The position numbers and the translations under genes are program-made. A stretch of 64,000 nt of DNA from positions 60,518,744 to 60,582,743 of the forward strand of contig CM028381.1 of NCBI GenBank assembly GCA_013146195.2, given 5' to 3'. The notes under the pieces are model-generated. The model worked only from the letters and a program-made list of their open reading frames with translations, searched no databases and had not been told where the DNA came from. The stretch's first letter is position 1, and every line of letters starts with the position of its first letter. This DNA is from Codonopsis lanceolata. Its lineage: Eukaryota; Streptophyta; Magnoliopsida; Asterales; Campanulaceae. Below are positions 11,004 through 22,607 of the stretch, one piece after another.

Positions 11004-14000
11004 ATGCCAGTCCCCTCAAGTAGTAGTGGTCGAAAGGATCCAACTTGGAAGTAGCATGAAATTGGAAGATCCCAAAAACACCAACTACAGAACTTGTATC
11101 TTTTGTCACAAGAAATACTCTGGAGGTATCTGTTGAGAAAAACAACATATTGTTGGAGGATTTAAAAATGTTAAGGGTTGTAATCGAGTGGCGGCAAAGG
11201 CGAAGAATGAAATAAGCAATTACATGGGGGTGAAAAAAAGATTGCAAGTGTAATCAATTCTAGAGAGAGAACTAAGAGCTCGAAATGATAACTATAGAAG
11301 TGGTGATGATAATGAAATTAGGGATGAAAGTGAAGAGGTCGAGTCGAGGGCAAAGCTAAACAATAAAGGGCTGATGGATTTATTTGTTAGTCATAGCGGG
11401 AAACCAACCACAAAAAATATAAAACAAAAAGATCAAAATAAGGAGGCATTGAAAAAGTTGAAGACTCAAGCATGTGCAGCTATAATTAGATGGATGTTCA
11501 TGCTGGAATAGCTTTTAATGCTGTGAAGTTTGTTAGTTTTCAAGAGATGAATGATGCAATCGCAAAACATGGTCCGGGCCTCTGGGGATAAAAAGTCCAA
11601 GTTACCATGAGGTGAGAGTTCCTTTTCTCAAGAAAGATGTAGATGAGGTTAACAAATCCATGGAAGACCACAGAAAGAAATGGATTCAACATGATTGTTC
11701 TATTATGTTGGATGGGTGGAAAGACAAGAGAGAACGAACATTGATGAATTTCCTTGTCAATTGTCCCAAAGAAAGTATGTTTGTGGAATCGGTTAATACT
11801 TTCAATTATACCAAGACCGGGGAGAAGACCTATGAACTACTTAGTAGTTTTGTGGAGAAAATTGGGCCTGAAAATGTGGTTCAAGTAATTACATATGAAG
11901 TTGACAAGTAAGAATAACTTGCTTGTTACAGTTTTATGAATATTGAATTACTGATACTCTTGCTAAAAGTGATTATTCTTTCTTTTTTTCTTTTCTTTCT
12001 TTCATAGGGTCGTTGTTGGAGACAAAATATCCACATTTATATTGGACACCGTGTAATGCACATTGCTTGGACTTGATTTTGGAAGATTTATTTGAAATAC
12101 CAAATATCAAGTCGATCTTTAGAAAAGCTATCAAGTTGAACTATATCTACGGTCGCCCCGGGGTAGTGAATATGATGAGGAAATTCACTAAGTTGGAGCA
12201 TGTAAGACCCACAACAACTCGATTTGCCACAACTTTCCTTACTTTTTCAAGGATTAAATTAGTAAAAAGGCTTGAGAGCAATGTTCACCGCGGAGTGTGG
12301 ATTAAAGCAAATGGAAAAAGAGCAAAAAGATAAACGTGCGGCAAGGATTGTTATGGATTTTAGATTTTGGACGGGGGCAACCGATGCTTTGAAGGTTGTC
12401 GGTCCTCTTGTCAAGGTTCTTCAACTTGTTGATGGTGAGAAAAAACCTACCATAGGATATATCTAGGAGGCTATGGATAGAGCAAAGGAGGCGATTTGTG
12501 AAAATTTTGATAACATTGAAGAGAGATACATTGATTATTATCAAATCATTGATTGGAGGTGGGAGGATCAACTTCACCGGCCTTTACACGCAGCGGGCTA
12601 CTACTTGAAGGCTACTACTTGAATCCTGAATTTTACTACAAAAATCCAGGAGGGTGATATGGAGGTTACGGAAGGGCTCCTCAAATGTATTGAGAGATTA
12701 GTACCCAAGGTTGGCATACAAGATAAAATCAATGCAGAGTTAAGTGCTTATAGGAATGCGGAACACCATTTTGGGATGATAATGGCTATAAGGCAAAGAG
12801 ATAAATGGTCACCAGGTACTTTAAATACTTTAATTACACATTGATAAATTTAATGTGAAATTGTGAACTCATTTTAATAATGACTAATGAGAATAAATTC
12901 TTTCAATAGTTGAGTGGTGGAGGTCTTATAGTGGAGGGACTCCAAATTTACAAAAAAATTGTCATCAAGATTTTTAGTCTCACTTGTAGCGCATCCGGAT
13001 ACAAGAGAAATTGGAGTTTATTTTAGCACGTACTCGCTCCGGACCTATATATAAGCAAAACTAACCGATTTCACACAGATTAAGAAAGTAAGTTAAATTA
13101 GTTAAATTGTCTTGATTTTATATAAAACAAAAGTATACTTACTAAAATACCCTTAAGTATCCCACTCAAAACTGATGACAATTAATGCAATATTAACTCA
13201 TTGTCATCAATTCATTATAGCTCCTTTTATAATTAGTGGCTCTTTGTGTATAGGGAATGTGCACACATCTTGAAAAACAAAAGAATTAACAAGGGGTATT
13301 TTTGGTACCAAACTTCTTGGAAGTTGTGAGTAGAGTTTAATATGGAGATTTTTGCTTATATTTAATTCCACCAAAATTTGATATTTTTTGCTTATATATA
13401 GGTCCAGAGGGAGTAAGTACTAAATAGTAATTAGTTAATTACTAGTGTATATGCTTTTGGTTAGTGCTAATTTAAAAAATATAGAAACAATTGTTATGTT
13501 TGTGATTATTCATTAATATGTAATATTTAAATTGACAGCTTCATAGCAAGAAAAGGAATAGATTAGCCCAAGTCCGATTAAATGATTTGGCTTTCGTGAA
13601 GTATAATAGTGCCTTAAGACGAAGACACAATCTTCGAGATACAATTGATCCTATCTCCTAGGATGAAATTGATGATGACAATGAGTGGTATATCGGTGAA
13701 AAAGATGTAGTTGAAGATGATATGTTTGATGATGGTCTCTCTTGGGAGCAAGTTAGTAGAGCTTGTGGGGTTGAGGATCCTATTTATTACACGAGGGGAT
13801 CTGATGCAACGAGGTGCCCAATGAGGTGGCAATCAAGGTGTCGGTCGAGGTGTTGGTCATGTCGAGGTGCTAGTAGTTCAAAGCAAAGGACGGGGACCAC
13901 AGAGTTTGGGCTCCTCAAGGACCGTTCATGTTGTAGATGAAGATGATGCGTCATGAAAGTGGTCAAGAGGAGGAAGAAGAATTTGAGCCGAGTAGCCCCG

Positions 14001-14047
14001 TGAATGTAGATGATGATGATGAGGATGAGGATGATGATTGTAGTTAG
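11004..14047 (+). pseudogene. hAT transposase relic (BED, DUF659, dimerisation tail)
   Basis: A spliced but broken hAT-superfamily transposase. A BED-type zinc-finger start lies near 11004 (GRKDPTWK; EDPKNTNYRTCIFCHK after a frameshift). The DUF659 region is at 11612-11911 (CSIMLDGWKDKRERTLMNFL, then TGEKTYELLSSFVE). Then follow KYPHLYWTPCNAHCLDLILED (21 residues spanning 12020-12090), a central part to 12466, and GGYYLNPEFYY near 12594. The C-terminal dimerisation motif is split over introns: EWWRSYSGGTP and CSASGYKRNWS before 13030, HSKKRNRLAQVRLNDL after 13540. An acidic tail ends at 14047. Likely introns are 11911-12007, 12816-12909 and about 13028-13540, the last carrying a MITE. Several stops and frameshifts rule out activity. 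Confidence 0.85.
13033..13413. mobile_element. Stowaway-like MITE in hAT intron
   Basis: The termini CTCGCTCCGGACCTATATAT and its reverse complement (ending ATATATAGGTCCAGAGGGAG) form long inverted repeats that extend through AAGCAAAA. Both sides carry TA (13031-13032, 13414-13415). This is the usual size, target and CTCC-type end of plant Tc1/mariner MITEs. Confidence 0.85.
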
Positions 14048-14147
14048 TTATTACTTATTACATTCCATGACTTGTGGTTCTCTTTTGATTTCCATGACTT
14101 TATTTTCATTTGGTTTGATTACTATTTATTTTCTTGTTTGAAGTTTT

Positions 14148-14194
14148 AGTTAAGTTCATCTAATATTCTAATGCATCTGAATTTCAAGTGGGTG
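14148..14194 (+). mobile_element. hAT 3' flank, left of the LINE insertion
   Basis: GTTTTAGTTAAGTTCATCTA and TCTAATGCATCTGAATTTCA match the reverse complement of the interior of element B near 7240. The match resumes at 17889 on the other side of the LINE. Confidence 0.7.
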
Positions 14195-14299
14195 AAAGCG
14201 TCCCATTCTGTTTCGTGTTTGTTGGAAGGAGTGAAAGATGGTTTCAAGTGGGTGCTTACAGGGGTTTAAGGGCCTACTTCAGATTCGAATCGTACGGAT

Positions 14300-15181
14300 T
14301 TGTGGGTAGAATTGTTAGTCGTGAGACGGAGATGGAATTTTCCATGGTGTGTGGGGGGAGATTTTAACGCTATCAGGTTTCCACATGAACTTACAGGGGC
14401 TAGAGGTTCATCCCAAGTTATGTTGGATTTCAATGATTTCATTAGTGATGCAGAGTTATTAGATCTGCCTCTAGAGGGTAGCTCTTATACTTGGTTCAGA
14501 GGTGGTGGTAGAAGGCAGTGTTGGAGACTTGACAGATTTCTGTTGTCCTCAGATTGGGAGGAGGCTGGGGAGGCAATTCAGAAATGTCTTCCGAGGGTTA
14601 CCTCTGATCATTCACCTATTGTACTAGAGTTTGGAAGACGAGAAAGAAGTACTCCTTTTAGATTTGAAAATATATGGCTCGAGGAGCCGGGTTTTTTGGA
14701 ATGGGTGAAGCTCAAGTGGGGCTCTTATGTCATAGTAGGAAAGCCTTGTTTCCGCCTAGCTAGAAAACTCAAATTGTTAAAAGAGGATCTTAAAGTTTGG
14801 AATAGGGAGACTTTCGGGAAAGTGGAGTCTAGAATTAAGGAAGCAATGGAAGAAATCAAACGTTTGGATGAATTGGAAGGAGAGGGTGGTATGGGGGTGG
14901 CAAAGTGTGCTTGGCGTGAAGAGGTAAAGATGGAGGTTAATAGGCTTTTAATTAGCGAAGAGATTAGTTGGAGACAGAAATCTTGCATTCAGTGGCTTAA
15001 GGAAGGAGATAAAAATACCAGGTTCTTTCATCGCATGGCTAGTGCTCATTCCACTTACAATGAGATCCGGAAGCTGAAAATGGATGGAGAGGTGTTGTAT
15101 GATCTTGAGTTGATTAAGAAAGGGATAGTTGATTTCTACAAGGAACTTTACACGGATAGAGATGGGGAGCAGTGGAGCTGA
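14300..15181 (+). pseudogene. L1 endonuclease domain (ORF2 N-terminal part)
   Basis: A 293-residue open segment of LINE ORF2 with GGDFN, LDRFLL and the catalytic SDHSPI of the exonuclease/endonuclease/phosphatase family. The linker before the RT reads SWRQKSCIQWLKEGDKNTRF. The missing N-terminal third and the frameshift into the RT at about 15175 make it non-functional. In a live element it nicks target DNA in the nucleus to prime reverse transcription. Confidence 0.85.
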
Positions 15182-16346
15182 ATGGTATTCCTTGTAGGAG
15201 GATATCTCAAGAGGATGAGACTTTGCTAGAGCAGCCTTTTAGTGAAGAGGAAGTAGTGGAAGCTTTGCGGAATTTGAAAGAAGATAAGGCTCCGGGTCCA
15301 GATGGTTTCTCGTTTGCTTTCTTTAAGCGATGTTGGGAGGTAGTGAAGTTTGATATTATGGAGGTTTTCCATTTGTTTCATGAGATGGGGGGATTCGAAA
15401 AAAGTCTAAATGTCGCTTTCATTGCGCTCATTCCTAAGCGGAACGGGACGGAAGAATCGAAGGATTACATGCCTATAAGCCTTGTGGGGGGTATGTATAA
15501 GCTAATAGCTAAAGTTCTCTCTTCGCAGCTTAGGAAGGTTATTGGTAAGGTGGTAACAGAGTCACAACATGCCTTTGTTGGTAGTAGACAGATTCTAGAT
15601 GTTGCTCTTATAGTGAACGAGGTGGTGGATGCCACGGTTAGAAGTGGGGTTCCGGGGGTGGTTTGTAAGCTAGACATAGAGAAAGCCTATGACCACGTTA
15701 ATTGGGATTTTTTGTTGTATCTTTTGAAGCGGATGGATTTTGGGGAGAAATGGAGAAAATGGATTTACTTCTGCATCTCCACGGTGAGATTCTCGGTTTT
15801 GGTCAATGGAGAGCCAGCAGGTTTTTCTCTAGTTCGAGAGGCCTGCGCCAAGGGAATCCTCTTTCTCTGTTCCTTTTCATAGTTGTGATGGAGGCTTTGA
15901 GCAGACTTCTTGATAAGACAGTGTTAGTTTTATTCAGGGATTCAAGGTTGGTGGAGAGGGTAATGCAGATTTTTCTGTCTCCCATTTGTTGTTCGCCGAC
16001 GATACTCTTGTTTTCTTTGAGGCGGATAAAGCTCAATTGGGTTATTTAAGACTGGTTCTCCTTTTTTTTCAATCAGCGTCGGGGCTGAAAATTAACATCT
16101 CAAAGTGTGAAATAATTTCAGTGGGTGAAGTCTTCAATTTGGGGAGTTTGATTGAGTTTTTTGGGTGCACAGCAGGTTCTCTTCCTACGAAGTATCTGGT
16201 CTACCTTTGGGGGCAGCTTTCAAGGGTGTAGGGGTGTGGAATTCAGTGCGCTTGAAAGATTCGAAAGAAGGTTGGCGAGTTGGAAGAGAAGTTATCTGTC
16301 AAAAGGAAGTAGATTAACTCTGATTAAGAGCACGTTGTCGAATTAG
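15172..16346 (+). pseudogene. L1 reverse transcriptase domain
   Basis: The domain is split over three frames: 15172-15882 (fingers, KAPGPDGFS, KLDIEKAYDHVNWD), 15835-15985 (SSRGLRQGNPLS, VMEALSRLLDK) and 15986-16346 (FADDTLVFFEA, KINISKCEII, SLPTKYL). All RT blocks can be found in order, so the copy was once intact here and has decayed by small indels. Confidence 0.85.
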
Positions 16347-16451
16347 CCAACCTACACACTTTCTCTGTTTCAGATTCCGTCGTCTCCGTCATCGGTGGTG
16401 AAGCGAATTGAGAAATTGGAAAGAGACTTTCTGTGGGAAGGGGGGGCGGAA

Positions 16452-16923
16452 GACAGGAAGTATCATCTAGTAAACTGGAAAACGGTTTGCAGTAGCATAA
16501 AGAATGGAGGCTTGGGAGTTAAGGGCATTAAGGTGTTCAATAAGGCTTTGCTTGGTAAGTGGCTATGGAGGTTCTTGTGGAAAAGGGAAACATTGTGGAA
16601 AAGAGTAGTGGTGAGCAAATATGGTGAAGGGAACCATTGCTGGTTTCCAAAGGAAGCCTCATGTTCTTATGGGGTAAATGTTTGGAAGACAGGAAGTATC
16701 ATCTAGTAAACTGGAAAACGGTTTGCAGCAACATAAAGAATGGAGGCTTGGGAGTTAAGCACATTAAGGTGTTCAATAAGGCTTTGCTTGGTAAGTGGCT
16801 ATGGAGATTCTTGTGGGAAAGGGAAGCGTTGTGGAGAAGGCTAATGGTGAGCAAATATGGTGAAGGGAACCATTTCTGGTTTCCAAAGGAAGCCTCATGT
16901 TCTTATGGGGTAAATGTTTGGAA
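16452..16923 (+). repeat. 236-bp tandem duplication inside the LINE
   Basis: GACAGGAAGTATCATCTAGT at 16452 recurs at 16688. The two copies stay alike through AAATATGGTGAAGGGAACCA to GGGTAAATGTTTGGAAG, with a few substitutions. The period of 236 bp is not a multiple of three, so the duplication itself shifts the reading frame. Confidence 0.9.
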
Positions 16924-17888
16924 GGGTGAAAGTCTCGGACTTCTTTGAAAATCAGATTTCCTTCAACATTGGAAATGGGGAGAAGGTGAGATTTTGGAAG
17001 GATAAGTGGTGTGGTGTGGTTTCTCTTCAAAGGGGTTTTCCTAGCTTATTTGAGATAGCCGTAAACAAGGATGAGATGGTTAGTGAGGTGGTGGAATACT
17101 ATAATGGGACAGATTCTTGGAGCCCTTCGTTCCGTAGGAATTTGTATGATTGGGAGATCGATAATATTTCTAGACTCTTCGGAATGCTTTATGATGTCCG
17201 AAGGGGTATGGGGGAGGATAGAGTTGTGTGGGATGGTTTGAAAAGGAATACTTTTTCGGTGAAGTGCTTCTACTCTTGTCTTAAAAATGAGGAACGGAAT
17301 CACTTTCCGTGGAAAGTAATTTGGCAGTCGAGGGCTCCTAGTAGAGTGATGTTCTTTGCTTGGAAAGTTTCGAGGGAGGTTATTTTGACTGAGAGCTCGA
17401 GGGAAGGTCTATGTAATATGTGTTTCATGTGTAAAAAGGAGGAGGAAACAATAAATCATTTGCTCCTGCACTGCCCTTATGTCAGGACCTTGGGATTCAT
17501 TTTTGAGTGGAGCAGGTATTTCTTAGGTGATGCCAAAGACTTCTCTCCATCTTCTTCATGGTTGGGGCTCTTCCAGTGGTATAAGTAAAAATAAGTAAAA
17601 CCAGTAGATGGAAGTCTATTCCTTTGGCGATTTGGTGGAGCGTTTGGAAGGAGAGGAATCATAGGGTGTTTGACAATGAGGAGGTAGACATCGACCGGCT
17701 AAAGATGGAAGTGCATCTTGATTTTTGGCATTCTGATGTGGCATCAAGTTCAGGGGACTAATGTTAATGTTAATATATTGGATAGTATGTAGATTTAATT
17801 CTTTTTGATCTTGTATACTCCCTGTGTAAAAGGACGCGTCACCTGATTTGACGTTATGTTAATATTACTTTTACTTATCAAAAAAATG

Positions 17889-18125
17889 AATTGAAATTTC
17901 AACTATGAATGATAAAACTAGTGTTGTTGATATTATGTTAGAACTTAGTTTCATGTATGATACTCACTTATAACATGTTTTATTGAGATTTGTTAAGTTA
18001 TATATATTTTTCTTTACTATTGTTTGCGTGAGTGCCTTTTAGGCGCCTTTTTAGCCCTCGCCTCTCGCCTCAAAACTGAACTTCTCGCCCGCCTCTCGCC
18101 TTTTGCCTCACCTTTGACAACTATG
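17889..18125 (+). mobile_element. right end of the hAT relic
   Basis: The sequence after the LINE continues the hAT family: CACTTATAACATGTTTTATT, GTTAAGTTATATATA, a GGCGCC-rich subterminal block and the terminal CCTTTGACAACTATG. No matching left TIR is seen before 11004, so the element has lost its left end. The 8 bases after the end (GATCCGTG) have no partner upstream. Confidence 0.75.
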
Positions 18126-18270
18126 GATCCGTGTAACAAAAAATACACGTAAGACGGTCTTTCGTAAGTTTTTGCCCACCTTGATAAGCATTTTCACTAT
18201 TTCATTTACACTACGAGTATTAAGTTGTGGAGAGAATAAGAATTTTTCATTTGACCTCGTTATAGTTCAC

Positions 18271-18482
18271 TCCCCCCATTCCAAAAAAAAAAGTTTCATT
18301 TGACAAGTCAAACTTCTTTAGATTGTAGCTCTAGTTGTTTGTACCTTCAAATTGCACTAAATATATTTCCTTTTTTATAAGTAAATATATTTCGTTTTTT
18401 ACAAATGGAACTATTTTGTTTTTGGGACAAACAAAGGGGAAAGTGGGACTATTTTTTATTTTTTTTTTGAGACGGAGGGAGT
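18271..18482. mobile_element. Stowaway-like MITE
   Basis: The left end CTCCCCCCATTCCAAAAAAA and the right end TTTTTTGAGACGGAGGGAG form imperfect inverted repeats; TA follows the right end. The interior is AT-rich and non-coding. Confidence 0.6.
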
Positions 18483-18813
18483 ATGATATTAGAAAAAACA
18501 TCTTAAATTTAGTTTCTTTTTATATAATATTGGCCTTTTACCTACTTTACCCTTAAAGGTGATTCATGTGCAAGACACATGGCTACTTAACACCACAAAC
18601 ATAGATATAGACAGAGTGATATGATTAAACAAAAATAGACATTAAGGACACAAATAAAAATGCATAAGTTCAATGACTAAATCCCAAATATCTGATTTAG
18701 TTGAGGGACTTCTCTAGCACTTTTTCTTAAACAATAATAAACTTCCACTAGTTTTCATCCATCAGAAAAAGATAATAATCCAAAAGTTGCCTTCACAAAC
18801 ATTTAAACTCATA

Positions 18814-19052
18814 CTCCCTCAGTTCTAGGCAAAGAGTTCACTATTCTATTTTAGAATGTTTCACTTAAAGAGTTCCACTTTCAAAAATTATGCGTACAAT
18901 TTCCATAATCTTTCATCTTTACCCTCCACTTGTTTGTAACCATATAGGTTGAGCTTAAATATTTTTGTAATTATGATCAACTCCAATGACACTATTATAT
19001 CTCTAAATTATTAGACTTTTCAAATGTGGACTCTTTGGGTGGAACGGAGGAG
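18814..19052. mobile_element. Stowaway-like MITE
   Basis: The termini CTCCCTCAGTTCTAGGCAAA and its diverged complement (CTCTTTGGGTGGAACGGAGG, then AG) are flanked by TA at 18812-18813 and 19053-19054. A related fragment lies at about 27790-27945. Confidence 0.75.
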
Positions 19053-19137
19053 TATCACCTATGCTTTACCTATAGTTGATTTTTTAGTGTGCTCTTTTTA
19101 CTGTTTCAGTGCATCCTCCATCTAATTTATTTTCCTA

Positions 19138-19653
19138 AGAGCATGTACAATGGTTTTGCCAAATCAAACACAACACATTAAAAACCAATAAAATAATCCA
19201 TTAGATAACCATTTGACTCAAAACCAAAAAACATTCTCAATGGTGGCACAAAATCCAACACATTTACATACCACACCATCTTTATCTCCATCTCCTTAAT
19301 AATGGCTAGAAACTTGAAAAAATTATAGAAATTTTTTCTGATGTCCAAATGAAACAAACCAAGTCTCTATTTATAGGTAAAAATGTGTACTTTAATTAAG
19401 GAAAAATAAATAATTTTTTAGCTAAAAAGTTGGTCAAGAAAGGCAATGGGGGAAAATAAAATGTTGTCCACTCACATGATGATACATGGAAAGGGGACCT
19501 TGGATTTGGAGACTTCTTGGATTCATTCGGTATTTTTTTTCCCTCAAATCGTTGGATGATTTCTTTTAGATTCTTTTAGAATTCCCATTGGCTGGGAAGA
19601 TTGAATGGAGATTTCTTTTAGAATCTCCATTGGGCTTAACTCTTAGGGCATCT
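19138..19653. mobile_element. MITE-like element, class uncertain
   Basis: The left end GAGCATGTACAATGG and the right end CCATTGGG...GGGCATC are partly inverted. GAGCATGTACAATGG-type ends are common in PIF/Harbinger MITEs. No clean TSD was found. Confidence 0.4.
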
Positions 19654-20137
19654 TATTTTCAAGTCAAGATGGTGGCCTTGTTAATAACGAAAAAGCCACT
19701 GATTTCACTAGTAAGCAGCAGTGCACAGTGGGACATAAATACATAACAAAAACAGATTTGATAACACTGATATGAAAGAACTAATTAAAAACTTTGAATA
19801 AGGACCTGTAAGAAGCAGCACTCTTCCTTGGAGGTATCTGCAAAAATAGTTTACAGTTTAAGTAATAGGTTGCAACAACTTCTAAGCGAGCAATAAAAAG
19901 GATGGGGCAAAACTTGTTTCCTCTATTGCCTTATGACTCCTCTTTCTAATCAAAAACTTTACCACCAGTCCCATCATATATGAATAAATATCACCACTTC
20001 CATAATATTAGTAAATGCAACAGCCCATGGTGGAAAAATGGCAAACTTGCAACAAACAATGAGTAGTTAAGAATATTGATAGAATCAATACATTATTTGT
20101 GATTAATACACTCATATGACCCAGTAAGGGAATAATC
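19654..20137. other. no gene recognised
   Basis: AT-rich DNA without a recognisable frame or repeat. It ends at the target site of the LINE that follows. Confidence 0.35.
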
Positions 20138-20247
20138 CTGTAAAGGGACAGACATCTTTTTTTTTTTGATAAGTAAAGTATTATATACCAAAGCGTCTAA
20201 ACAGGAGACGCGACCTTTTTACAAACTATAAGCATACACAAAACGGA

Positions 20248-21159
20248 CTAATCTATAGAAAGACTATTCACAAAATCAATACAAGAAATGTTGTGAATGT
20301 TGGAAGAATTAGTGTCCTCAACCCCCCAAAAAGACAACGTACGAAGTAACTCATCCTTTAACTTATCCACCGTCCTCTCCTCATCCTCAAACACCCTCCT
20401 ATTCCTTTCCCTCCAAATGATCCACCAAATACCCAGAGGAACTGCGTGCCAGAAGCTGATCCTTCTTCTCCGCTTGTACAAAGGCCAACTCAAAAGGAGA
20501 TCTTTAACAGATCTCGACATCACCCAAGCAACAGAGAACAGACCAAGCATTAAATTCCAAAGCATAGACACAATAGGGCAGTGCAGCAACAAGTGATTCA
20601 CACTTTCTTCACATCCTTTGCACATGAAACACCAATTCACATATATCACTCGACGTCTCTGCAAATTATCCCCTGTAAGGATGGCTTCACTAGCAGCTTC
20701 CCATGCAAAAAACAAAACTCTACTCGGAGCTTTCACTCTCCAAATACTCCGCCAAGGGAACACAATCTTCTCTCTGTTTGAAAGAATATGATAATAGGAT
20801 CTAACAGAAAAAATCTTCCTCTTCGAGCCCGCCCACACCACCCTATCCTCCTGTTGCCCCACCGAGTGAGAGTATAACTTAGCAAAAAACTGAGCACAAG
20901 AGTCCATCTCCCAATCTTGAAGATCTCTCTGAAATATGGGACTCCAAGAGACTTTCCCTTCCTCTATATTCAAAATCGAACGTACTAAGCAATCTTTCTC
21001 ACTTGCTAAATTAAACAAATCTGGGAAAGATCTCCAAAGCTCCCTGTCATCACACCATTTATCCTTCCAAAATCTAATTGTAGACCCATTGCCAACCTCA
21101 AAAGAGATGTGTCTCTCAAACTGAGCCCAACCCTTCCCGACTCCTTTCCAAACCCCCAC
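20248..21159 (-). pseudogene. L1 ORF2 C-terminal domain (zf-RVT)
   Basis: A 303-residue frame holds the post-RT connection (HISFEVGNGSTIRFWKDKWC), FPWRSIWRVKAPSRVLFFAW, the zinc finger CFMCKGCEESVNHLLLHCP and IWWIIWRERNRRVFEDEE. These are the conserved C-terminal blocks of plant L1 ORF2. The region binds nucleic acid in active elements. It is an internal piece of a polyprotein, so the first Met is not a real start; it joins the RT at 21868-22551 through frames broken near 21160-21870. Confidence 0.88.
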
Positions 21160-21867
21160 CCCATAGCAGTAGAAACATCATTCGGAAACCACAAATGCTC
21201 ACCCTCACCATACAAGCTCACCACCACTCTCCTCCACCAAGCATTCCTATCCACCACAAATCTCCAAAGCCACTTCCCAAAAGAGCCAAATTAAAAAACT
21301 TAAGATTTTTATCCCCAAGCCTCCATTTCTCACACTATCACGACTTTCTCCCATCTAACCAAATGAAACTTTCGCACCACCATAGACCCATCCCACGTAA
21401 AATCTCTCTCAATTTTTCAAGTCTGCTGCGAACCGAACTGGAAGCACAAAAGAGACAAAATAAGTGGGAAGGCTAGAGAGAGTATTTTTCACTAGAGTTA
21501 GCCTTCCCCCTTTGAAAGATCTTTTTTCCAACCCGCCAATCTCCGCCGAACCTCTCGATGACGAGATCCACATCTCTTACTTTTATGCTTCGCTCCTAAA
21601 GGTAACCCAAGATACACCGTCGGAAGGCCCCCAACCTTGCAACCAAAAAATTGGCCAAGGGAATCAAATTAGCCACCACGCCAACTGAATAATCTCGCTC
21701 TTAGCGATATTAATTCTCAATCCGAAACCGCTTGAAAGAAAAGGAGCACAAGCCGCAAATAACCTAAGCGATGAGAGTTAGCCCCACAAAAACAAGCGTA
21801 TCATCTACAAATAAAAGATGGGACACTATCACTTCCTCTCCACTACCTCTACCCGCATTAAACCCCT

Positions 21868-22551
21868 TCAAAAACCACCCCACACGCCTCTATCCAACAT
21901 CTTGCTCAAAGCCTCCATCACAATGATAAATAAAAAAGGAGAAAGAGGATCTCCTTGCCTCAACCCCCTCGAACTAGCAAAGAATCCGGCAGGCTCACCA
22001 TTCAACAACACCGAAAAACAAACTGTCGAGATGCAAAAAAGAATCCACTTCCGCCACTTAAGACCAAACCCCATCCTCTCCAACAAATATAAAAGAAAAT
22101 CCCAATTGACATGATCATACGCCTTTACAATGTCTAACTTGCAGATCAAACCTGGATCTCCACTTTTAAGTCTAGCCTCCACCACCTCATTGGCTATAAA
22201 AGAGGCATCCACAATTTGACGATCCCCCACAAAAGCATGTTGGTTTACTAAAATAATTTTACTCATTACCTTCCTTAATCGCAAAGATAACACCTTAGCA
22301 ATTAATTTGTAGACACCACCCGCTAAACTGATAGGTCTGAAGTCGCTCAAATCCTTCGCCCCTTTCGTTTTTGGAATTAAAGTTATGAAGGAAGCATTCA
22401 GACTTCTCTCAAAGCACAAGTTTTCATGAAAATAGTGAAACACCCTCATCAAATCCTCCTTTATTATCTCCCAACAATGCTGGAAGAAGGCCATAGAAAA
22501 ACCATCAGGACCCGGTGCTTTATCACCCTTTAAACAACGAAGGGCTACCAC
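21868..22551 (-). pseudogene. L1 reverse transcriptase domain
   Basis: A 227-residue frame with KAPGPDGFSMAFF, ASFITLIPK, RPISLAGGVYKLIAKVL, NQHAFVGDRQI, CKLDIVKAYDHVNWDF and SSRGLRQGDPLSPFLF gives RT blocks 0-4. The catalytic block lies out of frame near 21815 and reads FVDDT in place of FADDT. Upstream endonuclease is missing because of 5' truncation. Confidence 0.88.
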
Positions 22552-22607
22552 AACCTCTTCTTCAGAAAAAGGAAGCTCCAGAAAATTACTGTAAAGGGAC
22601 AGACATC

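Larger units (their letters stand above)
14195..17887 (+). mobile_element. L1 LINE, near-complete ORF2 but broken
   Basis: The 5' end is truncated within the endonuclease. DGFKWVLTGV and WCVGGDFNAIRFPHEL precede LPLEGSSYTWF, RLDRFLLS and SDHSPIVLE (AP-endonuclease fold with catalytic S-D-H). The RT then reads KAPGPDGFSFAFF, CKLDIEKAYDHVNWDF, SSRGLRQGN and LFADDTLVF. It ends with DFLWEGG, the zf-RVT CFMCKKEEETINHLLLHC and WWSVWKERNHRVFDNEE. The tail has GACGCGTCAC-like sequence and ends TTACTTATCAAAAAAA. Frameshifts near 15175, 15835 and 15990 break it. It lies inside the hAT relic's 3' flank; TGAATTTCAA / TGAAATTTCAA is a possible TSD. Confidence 0.9.
20157..22588 (-). mobile_element. 5'-truncated L1 LINE with 19-bp TSD
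   Basis: A perfect 19-bp TSD CTGTAAAGGGACAGACATC flanks the element (20138-20156, 22589-22607). The left end is poly-T (poly-A on the minus strand) followed by the family tail with GACGCG. Truncation falls at the RT start (PFSEEEVV, KAPGPDGFS). It is less decayed than the other LINEs here, with two long frames remaining, and is therefore probably the youngest. Confidence 0.95.

Noticed and set aside
15986..16036. Minus-strand frame 15803-16036 opposite the RT catalytic block
   Set aside because: A shadow of the LINE reverse transcriptase on the other strand.
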